NCBI GenBank assembly: GCA_963675935.2
Contig: CAXXPV010000005.1
Location: forward strand, 124,001 to 188,000
DNA from: G963675935 sp963675935
GTDB lineage: Bacteria; Planctomycetota; Planctomycetia; Pirellulales; Thermoguttaceae
Direction: 5' to 3'
DNA: 64,000 bases
In this document: piece after piece, positions 54,837 through 62,815 of the stretch
Layout of the letters: each line of letters starts with the position of its first letter
Numbering within the stretch: the first letter of the stretch is position 1
Program-made: the position numbers and the translations under genes
Notes under the pieces: generated by a model
Seen by the model: only the letters and a program-made list of their open reading frames with translations
Databases searched by the model: none
Told to the model about the DNA's origin: nothing

Positions 54837-55784
54837 ATGGCGTTCCACGAGCCTGAAGCTTCTGGCCAGGATTATCACCCCGTTGTCCTGCTGACGGGAG
54901 CAACGGGCTATGTTGGCGGTCGTTTGCTTCCACTTCTCGAACAACGCCCGATTGTGGTTCGTTCCCTGGCCAGGAACCCAGAGAAAATCCGTTCACACTG
55001 CAAGCCATCCACGCAGGTTGTCCGTGGCGATGTACTCGACATACGCTCGCTCGACGAGGCCATGCGTGGCGTCCACACCGCATACTACCTCGTCCATCTC
55101 ATGTCTGGAAACACGGATTTCGAGAAGCAAGACCGGCAGGCGGCGGTCAACTTCGCCGATTCTGCACGACGGGCGGGAGTTCAGCGAATCATCTATCTCG
55201 GCGGTCTGGGCGATGATGCAAACGCCAACCTTTCGCCACACTTGCGTAGCCGCCATGAAGTCGGACGAATCCTGCGGGAGTCCGGCGTGGAGACCATCGA
55301 ATTCCGAGCGTCGATAGTAATTGGAGCAGGGAGCCTCTCGTTTAATTTGATTCAATCACTGACCGACCGATTGCCGGTCATGATTTGCCCACGCTGGCTC
55401 ACGACACCGACGCAGCCCATTGCCGTGGACGACGTGCTGGCCTATCTTTTGGCGGCGAAAGACTTGCCTGCGGGTGAGAGCCGCATCTTCGAGATCGGCG
55501 GCACGGATGTCGTGACTTACGGAGATTTGATCCGAGTGTACGCCCGTCAAAGAGGTCTGCGGCGTTGGTTGATTTCCGTCCCCGTGCTGACGCCGTATCT
55601 GTCGAGTCTGTGGCTGGCCCTGGTGACGCCCGCCAGCTTCGAGGTCGGGCGACATTTGATCGAGGGCTTGAAGAATCCCACCGTGGTTCAAGACGCCAAG
55701 GCTCTGAATGTGTTCTCCATTCGTCCGATGGGAGTGAAAGAGGCCATCCAAAAGGCCCTAGCGGTCAGGAATTCCGAAGGTTGA
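54837..55784 (+). CDS. NAD(P)H-binding SDR-type protein (YbjT-like), short C-terminus
   Basis: A 315-residue atypical short-chain dehydrogenase: VVLLTGATGYVGGRLLPLLE (nucleotide loop), QVVRGDVLD, YYLVHLM, and FRASIVIGAGS. Many relatives have about 480 residues with a C-terminal DUF2867 domain; here the protein ends after the linker (VFSIRPMGVKEAIQKALAVR), so that domain is absent. It is divergent from the DUF1990 gene across 96 bases. Confidence 0.82.
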   Translation: MAFHEPEASGQDYHPVVLLTGATGYVGGRLLPLLEQRPIVVRSLARNPEKIRSHCKPSTQVVRGDVLDIRSLDEAMRGVHTAYYLVHLMSGNTDFEKQDRQAAVNFADSARRAGVQRIIYLGGLGDDANANLSPHLRSRHEVGRILRESGVETIEFRASIVIGAGSLSFNLIQSLTDRLPVMICPRWLTTPTQPIAVDDVLAYLLAAKDLPAGESRIFEIGGTDVVTYGDLIRVYARQRGLRRWLISVPVLTPYLSSLWLALVTPASFEVGRHLIEGLKNPTVVQDAKALNVFSIRPMGVKEAIQKALAVRNSEG

Positions 55785-55789
55785 TGCCA

Positions 55790-55876
55790 TTACTTGGCAG
55801 AGTTATTCCGCTTTAACGCCTTCGCCAACTTGTTCACCGCCAATTCCTTCGCTTTGGCCTCAACCTCGACGGTCAT
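55790..55876 (-). CDS. Possible 28-aa peptide downstream of tspO
   Basis: ATG at 55874-55876 opens MTVEVEAKAKELAVNKLAKA then LKRNNSAK. It is a single amphipathic helix, read 12 bases after the tspO stop on the same strand. Real expression is doubtful; it may be the remnant of a larger gene. Confidence 0.25.
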   Translation of the reverse strand: MTVEVEAKAKELAVNKLAKALKRNNSAK

Positions 55877-55888
55877 ATCAAGGTTATT

Positions 55889-56371
55889 CTAAGAATTCAA
55901 TCGCCAGATAGTGAAGTTCAGCACCGTAGCGAAACTAACCCAAGCCAGATACGGCATGAATAGAAGCCCCGCTATCGTAGATCGGAACCAAAACACCAAC
56001 ATTGTCGCCGCAATCGCCGCCCACAGGAAAACAACGTCAATGAACGCGGCGCCGGGGCTGTGCAGCCCGAAGAAAAGCCATGACCACGCTGCATTGAACG
56101 CCAACTGTATGACAAAGAGGGTCAGTGGAACAAGTACGTTACCTCGCCGCCATACCAACCACGCCGCCACGGCCATGCTCAGGTAGAGAAGCGACCACAC
56201 CGGGCCAAATATCCAACCGGGCGGCGTCCACGCTGGTTTCACCAGTCCGGCGTACCAAGTGGGAATGTTGGGAGCGGTTGCCAGCCCACCGATCCCCGCC
56301 ACAGCAAAACAGACCACCACCAGCCCAACCAGTGTAAGCAAAGGATGTTTGGGAGGATCGGCAAAAACCAC
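55889..56371 (-). CDS. tspO: TspO/MBR family protein, complete
   Basis: A 160-residue membrane protein with five predicted helices. It shows LVKPAWTPPGWIFGPVWSLL (the conserved tryptophan and proline motif), LFVIQLAFNAAWSWLFFGL and LLFMPYLAWVSFATVLNF. GTG start at 56371 behind GAGGAA. A second, nearly identical 5' half is at 1-267. TspO proteins bind tetrapyrroles and can act in stress or light responses; the adjacent genes give no direct hint. Confidence 0.95.
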   Translation of the reverse strand: MVFADPPKHPLLTLVGLVVVCFAVAGIGGLATAPNIPTWYAGLVKPAWTPPGWIFGPVWSLLYLSMAVAAWLVWRRGNVLVPLTLFVIQLAFNAAWSWLFFGLHSPGAAFIDVVFLWAAIAATMLVFWFRSTIAGLLFMPYLAWVSFATVLNFTIWRLNS

Positions 56372-56607
56372 TTTTCATTCCTCTTCAATGGTGTAGCAAT
56401 CTCCATGCACAGAGCAATAAATTATAGGTTGATGTCGAGACAGGGGTAGTAGAATACTCCGCATCAATGGAATATGATCTATTTCATCGATATTCAATTC
56501 GCACCCCATTGGCCTGCCTTGGCTCGGTTTCTAAATTTCGATTTGGAATAATTGAATCTGGGACATATAGGAACTGGCTTGACGGTAAAGGAGAACGAAA
56601 TGGCAAT
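56105..56607. repeat. Segmental duplication, copy 2
   Basis: Colinear with 1-503 at a constant offset of 56,104. It includes the tspO 5' half, the intergenic region and the ATGGCAA start of a cupin-like gene, after which the sequence diverges and no cupin follows. The rest of the cupin was therefore lost or never copied here. Confidence 0.9.
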
Positions 56608-56955
56608 CCGTCAAGGAAATTGCAGGCGGAGGGCGGTAACGGGAGTCGATACGGGCAGAGAGGCCGATACCCAGGGGAGCCATCCGCGACATTCTACCAT
56701 TTCCATTCATTTTTCCCTAATGAACACAACAATCAAGAATTCGGTTTTTGAATCTTTCCCGATTTTGAAAACCGACCGTTTAGTCCTACGGGAGTTCTCC
56801 GATAGCGATACCACTGATTTATTTCAAATCAGGTCGAATCCCCGTATAATGGAATTTATGGATTCGCCAACACACCAGTCGCTGTTTTGAACCGGCTGGA
56901 AATGGAAAATCTCGGTCGTATGGGTTAGAATCAAACCCCAAACGAGGAGAAATCC

Positions 56956-57273
56956 ATGACTGCACCACGACGATGTTTCACCACAGACCAGAAGGCTACC
57001 ATCCTTAAGAGGTACTTGGTCGATAAAGTACCGATGTCGGATCTGTGCGACGAGTACGGCATCAAGCCCAACCAAATCTACGCCTGGCAGAAAATCCTGT
57101 TCGATAACGCCTCGGCCGCCTTTCATCCGGTCGCCAAACGCGAGGCCCAAAAACTGTCCGCTCAAGAGGAGGAGGTTGCCCGGCTGCGGGCCAAGCTCGT
57201 TCAAAAGAACGAGGTCATCTCCGAATTGATGGAGGAGAACGTCCGCGCAAAAAAAGAGGCTGGGGAACTCTAA
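56956..57273 (+). CDS. IS3 OrfA, copy 1
   Basis: 105 residues: HTH in TTDQKATILKRYLVDKVPMS and EYGIKPNQIYAWQK, then a leucine-zipper-like helix (EEEVARLRAKLVQKNEVISE). Near its end, GCAAAAAAAGAGG contains A AAA AAA G, a classic -1 slippery site that joins it to OrfB. Confidence 0.9.
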   Translation: MTAPRRCFTTDQKATILKRYLVDKVPMSDLCDEYGIKPNQIYAWQKILFDNASAAFHPVAKREAQKLSAQEEEVARLRAKLVQKNEVISELMEENVRAKKEAGEL

Positions 57274-58223
57274 ACGGATGTTGGGTTCCCCATGACACCC
57301 GCGATGAAGTCGTCGATTACGTGCGGCGTTGGAACGAGCGTACAGAGATTCCCGCCCGGCAGTTCGTCGCTTGGTTGGGCATTACATCGAGCAAGTTTCA
57401 CGACTGGAAGGATCGCTATGGCAAACGCAACGAACACAACGGTTGGGTGCCGCGCGACTGGTGGCTCGAAGACTGGGAGAAGCAGTCCATCATCAAGTTT
57501 TCGTTCGAGTTTCCGTTGGAAGGCTATCGACGATTGGCGTTCATGATGCTCGACCGCGACGTGGTGGCGGCAAGTCCCAGCACGGTGTATCGCGTATTGA
57601 AATCGGCGGGCCGCATCGGCCGCTCAACGAACAAACCCTCCAAGAAAGGCACGGGCTTCCATCAGCCGAAAAAACCGCATGAACATTGGCATATCGACAT
57701 AAGCTACATCAACATCCATGGCACGTTTTACTACCTGACGACGATCCTCGACGGCTACAGTCGGTACATCGTGCATTGGGAGATTCGCCGTTCGATGACC
57801 GAGCAAGACGAGTTGGTTGTTCTTCAGCGTGCAAAAGAAAAGTTCCCGAACGAAACGCCTCGGATCATCAGCGACAACGGGTCGCAATTTGTGGCGAAGG
57901 ATTTCAAGGAGTTCATTCGCATCTGCGGGATGACACATGTGCGGACGAGTCCGTACTATCCGCAGAGCAACGGCAAGCTGGAGCGATTTCACGGGAGCAT
58001 CAAAGGCGAGTGTATTCGGCCCGGCACGCCGATCTCGCTGGAGGACGCGATTCGCCTCGTCGGCAACTATGTGGAGCATTACAACCACGTTCGCTTGCAC
58101 AGCGCGATCGGCTACATTGCGCCGTCGGACAAGTTGTCGGGCCGCGAGACGGAGATTTTCGCAGTGCGAGACCGCAAGCTAAACGAGGCTCGCGAGCGTC
58201 GCAAGGAGCAACGCGAGGCGTAG
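57240..58223 (+). CDS. IS3 OrfB transposase, copy 1
   Basis: Read by -1 frameshift from OrfA: after the slip the frame gives GWGTLNGCWVPHDTRDEVVD and then the integrase domain. DDE residues: HWHIDISYINI, RIISDNGSQFVA and SNGKLERFHGSIKGEC. It ends in EQREA with TAG at 58221-58223. The first conventional in-frame start, a GTG at 57321, lies inside the domain, supporting frameshift expression. Confidence 0.9.
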   Translation, partial: RPRKKRGWGTLNGCWVPHDTRDEVVDYVRRWNERTEIPARQFVAWLGITSSKFHDWKDRYGKRNEHNGWVPRDWWLEDWEKQSIIKFSFEFPLEGYRRLAFMMLDRDVVAASPSTVYRVLKSAGRIGRSTNKPSKKGTGFHQPKKPHEHWHIDISYINIHGTFYYLTTILDGYSRYIVHWEIRRSMTEQDELVVLQRAKEKFPNETPRIISDNGSQFVAKDFKEFIRICGMTHVRTSPYYPQSNGKLERFHGSIKGECIRPGTPISLEDAIRLVGNYVEHYNHVRLHSAIGYIAPSDKLSGRETEIFAVRDRKLNEARERRKEQREA

Positions 58224-58981
58224 CGTTTACGAACGGTTGCCTGACGGCTGAAACTCGGCTACGATGGTAAACGGCCTGGGCGGAGGATAGGGCTCTGGTG
58301 GGAACCAACCCGAGCGCCGACCTAGGGGTTGTGAGCGAGGCATGGGCGGCGGCCACGCTGCCGTCCACCTCCCTCGCTTACAACATCAATGCGCAAAATC
58401 CAAGGCACTACCAAACAACTTTCATGTCTTAACGATCCTTAACTCAGCAATCGACGTTTCCATTTCACGCTGAACCAAAACATCGCTTGCCGATTCAAAG
58501 GAGATGATTACCCAGATGTTAGATTCCTATTCGGAAAAAACGGGGATCAACTGGGCCATCGAAGATAAACACACCGAAAAGATGATCGGATACATTGCGT
58601 ATTGGCACATAATAAAAGAGCATGTTCGGGCTGAATTGGGCTATGCATTGAAAACGCACGTTTGGAAAAAAGGGTTCATGAAAGAGGCTCTTTGGGCGGT
58701 TTTGCAGTTTTGGTTTCAAGAGATGAAGCTTCACAGCGTGGGGGCCAATGTGAATCCGGAGAATCTGGCATCTGCCAAACTGTTGAAATCAGTCGGATTT
58801 CAACGGGAGGGACATTTCAGAGAAAATTACGTTTTTAACGGGCGATTTATCGATTCAGATATCTACAGCCTTATCGAATCTGATTTTCAACCCTGCTTAT
58901 GATGCTCCTGGCAATTCAGAGAACTTCGAGCGAAACGTTTTGTATCGCTATCAAGGCATTGGAGATGGCAAAGTGGCCGAA

Positions 58982-59632
58982 ATGAAAAACGATAGTCCTA
59001 CAATATCATTCGATCCCAACCAACGATTTCCCAGGCCGGGCGATGAGACGATGTGCTACTTGAAAAGCATCGTCACCAATCCGAACATCGTGGTCGGCGA
59101 TTACTCATTCTACCACGATTTTGACGACCCAACGCAATTCGAGCGGCGGAACGTGTTGTATCACTATCCGACCTGTAATCACGATCGGCTGGTAATCGGC
59201 CGGTTTTGCTCGATTGCCTGCGGTGCGAAGTTCATAATGAACGGGGCGAATCACCGGCTCGACGCTCTCACAACGTATCCGTTCCCAGTCCTCGCCAAGG
59301 CATGGAACGACACGACGCCCGTCACCGAGGCGTGGACGAACAAGGGCGACATCACGATCGGCAACGACGTGTGGATCGGTTTCGAGGCGGTCGTTTTGGC
59401 CGGGGTTCACATTGGCGACGGGGCCGTGGTCGGCGCTCGCGCCGTCGTGACCAAGGATGTGCCGCCCTACGCGATTGTTGGCGGCGTGCCGGCCAAGATC
59501 ATCCGTAAGCGATTTGATGACGCGACTATTGAACGGTTGCTAGAGATTCGTTGGTGGGACTGGCCAGCGGCGAGGATTGCGGAGAATCTCGATGCGTTGC
59601 GGCAAGGCGACGTTGAACGATTGCGAGGTTGA
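58982..59632 (+). CDS. Xenobiotic (CatB/Vat-type) acetyltransferase
   Basis: A 216-residue left-handed beta-helix acyltransferase. Key pieces: IGRFCSIACGAKFIMNGANH with the catalytic His in NGANH, YPFPVL, ITIGNDVWIGFEAVVLAGVH (hexapeptide repeats), GARAVVTKDVPPYAIVGGVP and RWWDWPAARI. The family acetylates streptogramins, chloramphenicol or related small molecules. ATG at 58982 gives MKNDSPTISFDP; a longer TTG-started form from 58940 exists. Resistance is plausible, but homologues act on many substrates. Confidence 0.85.
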   Translation: MKNDSPTISFDPNQRFPRPGDETMCYLKSIVTNPNIVVGDYSFYHDFDDPTQFERRNVLYHYPTCNHDRLVIGRFCSIACGAKFIMNGANHRLDALTTYPFPVLAKAWNDTTPVTEAWTNKGDITIGNDVWIGFEAVVLAGVHIGDGAVVGARAVVTKDVPPYAIVGGVPAKIIRKRFDDATIERLLEIRWWDWPAARIAENLDALRQGDVERLRG

Positions 59633-59674
59633 CCATCGGCACATCGGTGGCATATTGGCTGGTGCGTCGCCGCG

Positions 59675-60070
59675 CGTTTCGGACTTATCAACACGATGGT
59701 TTTCACCCATCTGCCGTCCAATGTTTTGCTGATTCTCGTGCCGCTGATGCCCAATCTGCCGCTGGCCATTGCGGTGTTATTCCTGCGGTTCAGCATTTCT
59801 CAGATGGATGTGCCTACGCGACAGTCGTATGTCATGGCGGTTGTGCCGCCGGAGGAGCGATCGGCCGCCGCCGCCGGTGTGACGGGCGTTGCACGAACGA
59901 TCGGTGCCACGATTTCTCCGGCCATCGCTGGCTTCTTGATCGCCAGTCCTGCCATGATTGACTTGCTGTTCTATCTCGCCGGCGGTCTGAAATCGGTTTA
60001 CGACTTTATTCTCTATCGCAGCTTCATCACAGTTCGTCCACCGGAAGAGATAAGCGCCTCTGAAAAATAG
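59675..60070 (+). pseudogene. MFS transporter, C-terminal fragment
   Basis: About 130 residues from FGLINTMVFTHLPSNVLLIL through YVMAVVPPEERSAAAAGVTG to GLKSVYDFILYRSFITVRPP, the last four or so helices of a major facilitator efflux protein with the conserved VPPEER-SAAAG loop. The N-terminal two thirds are missing and the sequence before 59675 is in another frame. Remnant only. Confidence 0.75.
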
Positions 60071-60252
60071 TAAAGGGATGTCGTCAACGGATACAAGAAC
60101 GCCATAAAACCCCATCAGCGTGAATCAGCAAACTGGGTTAAAAAGGTGGCGACGCGATCAAACAATAATTCCGTGTCGATAAAACCGACACGGATGTCTA
60201 TTGAGTATCCGCCTGTACCGCATTGCTTATTTGCCTGGATGTTTTGCTTTCT

Positions 60253-60285
60253 GCCGTAACGTTCAGTAATATCAGTCGTTACGGC
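60253..60285. promoter_or_regulatory. Perfect inverted repeat upstream of the cyclase-fold genes
   Basis: GCCGTAACG (60253-60261) and CGTTACGGC (60277-60285) are exact complements around 15 bases. No T run follows, so a terminator is unlikely; spacing fits two adjacent major grooves. It lies about 135 bases upstream of the GTG at 60420 and could be an operator for the tandem genes. Confidence 0.4.
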
Positions 60286-60419
60286 AATGTGGATTCTGCG
60301 GCGTTGTTCTGGCACGCCGATTGCACATGCCCTGGCGGGTCACACAGAGGGTCTTTCATTTGATAGACCTCGTGTCGAGTGCGCTCGAGATATGCGCGCA
60401 ATGTAAGGAGGAATTGATT

Positions 60420-61577
60420 GTGGATCGGCAACAGAACGAAACATCAGGCAAGCGATTCTCGCGCCGCAAGTTCACGGCGGCGTTCTCGGCCGCTGTTGCT
60501 TCGGCGTGTGCTGGAACTGGGGCAACGGCCCTGGCTGACACCGACTTGGGAGAGGTGGACGCCGATCGATATGGACGCTGTGTGGAACGCGCTATCGACT
60601 ATCTCGCGTTGCAGGCTCAGGACGGATCATTCTCCGCGCAGGCCGGCGTCGGCGTCACGGCATTGGCAGCGACGGCGATGCTTCGCCACGGCCGCAGCCG
60701 CGTCGATCCGCTGGTCGCCAAATCGCTGAAATACCTCGAAAAAGCCGCTCAATCGGACGGAGGCATCCATTCGCCCGGCGGCATGTTGGCCAACTACGAG
60801 ACGTGTTTGGCGATCATGTGTCTCCGGGAGGCCGACAAGAAGCATTACGACCAGTTGCTCTGCGGCGCAGAGGCTTTCATTCGCGGGTACCAGTGGGACG
60901 AGACGAAAGGCAAAGATCAGTCGGACGTTGCTTATGGCGGGGCCGGGTACGGAAAACACAAGAGGCCGGACCTTTCCAACACCACTTTCCTGATCGACGC
61001 CTTGAAGAGTTGCGGTCGGGAGGCCGACGATCCGGCGATTCAGAAGGCGCTCAAGTTCGTTTCGCGTTGCCAGAACCTTGAATCGCACCATAACACGACC
61101 GAATTCGCCTCGAAGGTCAACGACGGCGGCTTTTATTACACCTGCGCCGCCGGAGGCAGCAGCGCGGCGGGCGCATCGGATACCGGCGGCTTGCGCAGCT
61201 ACGCTTCGATGACCTACAGCGGCCTGAAAAGCATGATTCATGCGGGCCTCGAACCGGATGACCCGCGAGTGAAGGCCGCTGTCAACTGGATTCGCGGCAA
61301 CTACAGTTTGAAGAACAATCCTGGCTTGGGCAACGCCGGGTTGTATTACTACTACCACGTTGTCGCCAAGACGTTGCACACGCTCGGTGGTTGGTCCTTC
61401 GAGGACAACACCGGCGCGTCGCACGATTGGCGAAGTGAGCTGGTGGCGGAACTCGTTCATCGCCAGCGACAAAACGGCTCCTGGGTGAACGAAAACGATC
61501 GTTGGATGGAAGGCGATCCCAACATCGTGACGGCCTATGCGCTCTTAGCGCTTTCCTACTGCCGTCCGAAAACGTAG
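60420..61577 (+). CDS. Tat-exported prenyltransferase/squalene-cyclase-fold protein 1
   Basis: A 385-residue protein. The GTG at 60420 follows AAGGAGG by 8 bases and opens a twin-arginine signal (KRFSRRKFTAAF, then a hydrophobic AAVASACAGTGATALA). The mature part has repeated QW-like helical repeats: QAQDGSFSAQAGVGVTALAA, SDGGIHSPGGMLANYETCLA, RQNGSWVNENDRWME. This is the alpha-toroid of terpenoid cyclases and prenyltransferases. The DxDD catalytic box of squalene-hopene cyclases is not seen, so it may be a binding or non-cyclase member. Followed by a paralogue after 62 bases. Confidence 0.8.
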   Translation: MDRQQNETSGKRFSRRKFTAAFSAAVASACAGTGATALADTDLGEVDADRYGRCVERAIDYLALQAQDGSFSAQAGVGVTALAATAMLRHGRSRVDPLVAKSLKYLEKAAQSDGGIHSPGGMLANYETCLAIMCLREADKKHYDQLLCGAEAFIRGYQWDETKGKDQSDVAYGGAGYGKHKRPDLSNTTFLIDALKSCGREADDPAIQKALKFVSRCQNLESHHNTTEFASKVNDGGFYYTCAAGGSSAAGASDTGGLRSYASMTYSGLKSMIHAGLEPDDPRVKAAVNWIRGNYSLKNNPGLGNAGLYYYYHVVAKTLHTLGGWSFEDNTGASHDWRSELVAELVHRQRQNGSWVNENDRWMEGDPNIVTAYALLALSYCRPKT

Positions 61578-61639
61578 CGACGGATTGCTCGTGTTTTTCC
61601 AGGACGATTCCGATGCGGAATCACGCCCAGGGAGATGCT

Positions 61640-62749
61640 ATGGACACAACAAAGACAATTTTCGGTGGAATGCGGATTTCACGTCGGACGTTCACGGCGA
61701 TGTGTCAGATCGCGCTCGTGCCGACCGCATGGATTGCGTTCGACTGCTTCGGCTCGATCGTCAATCGGTCGCTTGACTATCTCAAGTTGCCGGACCGTGA
61801 TGAAAATGGCGATTTCGATCTTCATTATCGTGGCGACGTGGGCGTAACGGCACTGGTGACGACGGCGGTCTTGCGCGGCGGAAAAAGTGCGAGTAATCCG
61901 ACGGCCGCCAAGGGCCTGAAGCACCTGGAGGGCTTTGTACAATCGGACGGCGGCGTCTACACGCCAGGCCGACGACTCGAAAACTACGAAACCTGCTTGG
62001 CGGCGATGTGTTTTGCCGAAGCCAACGCCGAGCATCGCTACGACGCCATTCTTCGCAACGCAACGACTTTCGTCAAAACGTGCCAGTGGGATGAGAGCAA
62101 GGGCAAGGGCAAGGCGGATATGATGTATGGCGGGGCAGGCTACGGCCCGCAGTGTCGCCCCGACCTTTTCAATACGTCGTTCCTTCTTGACGCCATGAAG
62201 TCCAACAATGTCAGCCCGAGCGATTCGTCAGTTCAGAAGGCGTTAGTGTTCGTCTCACGTTGTCAGAATGGTGACAATTCCTCGGACGGCAACGGCGGCT
62301 TTCGTTCCTGTGCATCGGGTGCTTCGCCAGAGAGCGGCGTGATGACCATGATCGGTCTGAAAAGCCTGTTGGCAGCAGGCGTGGCCAAGAACGATGCGCG
62401 AGTCAAGGCCGCAAGGGCCTGGATTCGCAACCACTACGACATGACACGCAATCCGGGAATGGGCAACGCCGGACTGTTTCACTACTACCATGCCTGTGCG
62501 GAGACTCTGCTCGCATTGGGCATGGACGAAATCGAAGACGCCGCTGGCGTCAAACACAACTGGCGAGACGATCTTTGCACCGAAATCGTTCGTCGCCAGA
62601 GAAACGACGGTTCTTGGGGCAACGAGAACGGATGTTGGATGGAGAACGACCCGCACATCGCAACGGCGCACGCCCTGCTGGCACTGTCCTATTGCCACAG
62701 CCCTCCGAAAAGACCGCTTGAGGAAGCGATGTGTAACGCCCCAGGATAA
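61640..62749 (+). CDS. Tat-exported prenyltransferase/squalene-cyclase-fold protein 2
   Basis: A 369-residue paralogue of the gene before it. ATG at 61640 follows AGGGAG; the signal contains RISRRTFTAM and a hydrophobic run ending in IAFDCFG. Shared segments include VGVTALVTTAVLRGGKS, SDGGVYTPGRRLENYETCLA, GGAGYGPQCRPDLFNTSFLL and NPGMGNAGLFHYYHACAETL. The pair probably arose by tandem duplication and acts in the periplasm. C-terminal tail differs (SPPKRPLEEAMCNAPG). Similar proteins are frequent in planctomycetes; substrate unknown. Confidence 0.8.
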   Translation: MDTTKTIFGGMRISRRTFTAMCQIALVPTAWIAFDCFGSIVNRSLDYLKLPDRDENGDFDLHYRGDVGVTALVTTAVLRGGKSASNPTAAKGLKHLEGFVQSDGGVYTPGRRLENYETCLAAMCFAEANAEHRYDAILRNATTFVKTCQWDESKGKGKADMMYGGAGYGPQCRPDLFNTSFLLDAMKSNNVSPSDSSVQKALVFVSRCQNGDNSSDGNGGFRSCASGASPESGVMTMIGLKSLLAAGVAKNDARVKAARAWIRNHYDMTRNPGMGNAGLFHYYHACAETLLALGMDEIEDAAGVKHNWRDDLCTEIVRRQRNDGSWGNENGCWMENDPHIATAHALLALSYCHSPPKRPLEEAMCNAPG

Positions 62750-62815
62750 TGATGTCCCTGCGCCAAACAAGAATACCAAATATCGCATGTTCGATACTGA
62801 CGCTCTCCGTCGGCT

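Larger units (their letters stand above)
56883..58482. mobile_element. Complete IS3-family element, copy 1
   Basis: Starts TGTTTTGAACC and ends GAACCAAAACA (TG...CA ends, imperfect inverted repeats of about 25 bases). TCGC is repeated at 56879-56882 and 58483-58486. Contains OrfA and OrfB rightward. About 250 bases of non-coding DNA follow OrfB, longer than usual in IS3, with strong GC-rich hairpin potential. A second, inverted copy starts at 62816. Confidence 0.93.
56720..58902 (+). pseudogene. RimJ/RimL-type GNAT acetyltransferase, split by an IS3
   Basis: Joining 56720-56882 to 58487-58902 gives 193 codons: MNTTIKNSVFESFPILKTDR, LVLREFSDSDTTDLFQIRSN, then QS-LADSKEMITQ across the gap, WAIEDKHTEKMIGYIAYWHI, ELGYALKTHVWKKGFMKEAL and ANVNPENLASAKLLKSVGFQ. 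That is the full RimJ/RimL layout. The IS inserted in codon 54 with the 4-bp duplication TCGC. The distal fragment could restart at 58504 but lacks the substrate-binding first strand. Confidence 0.9.
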
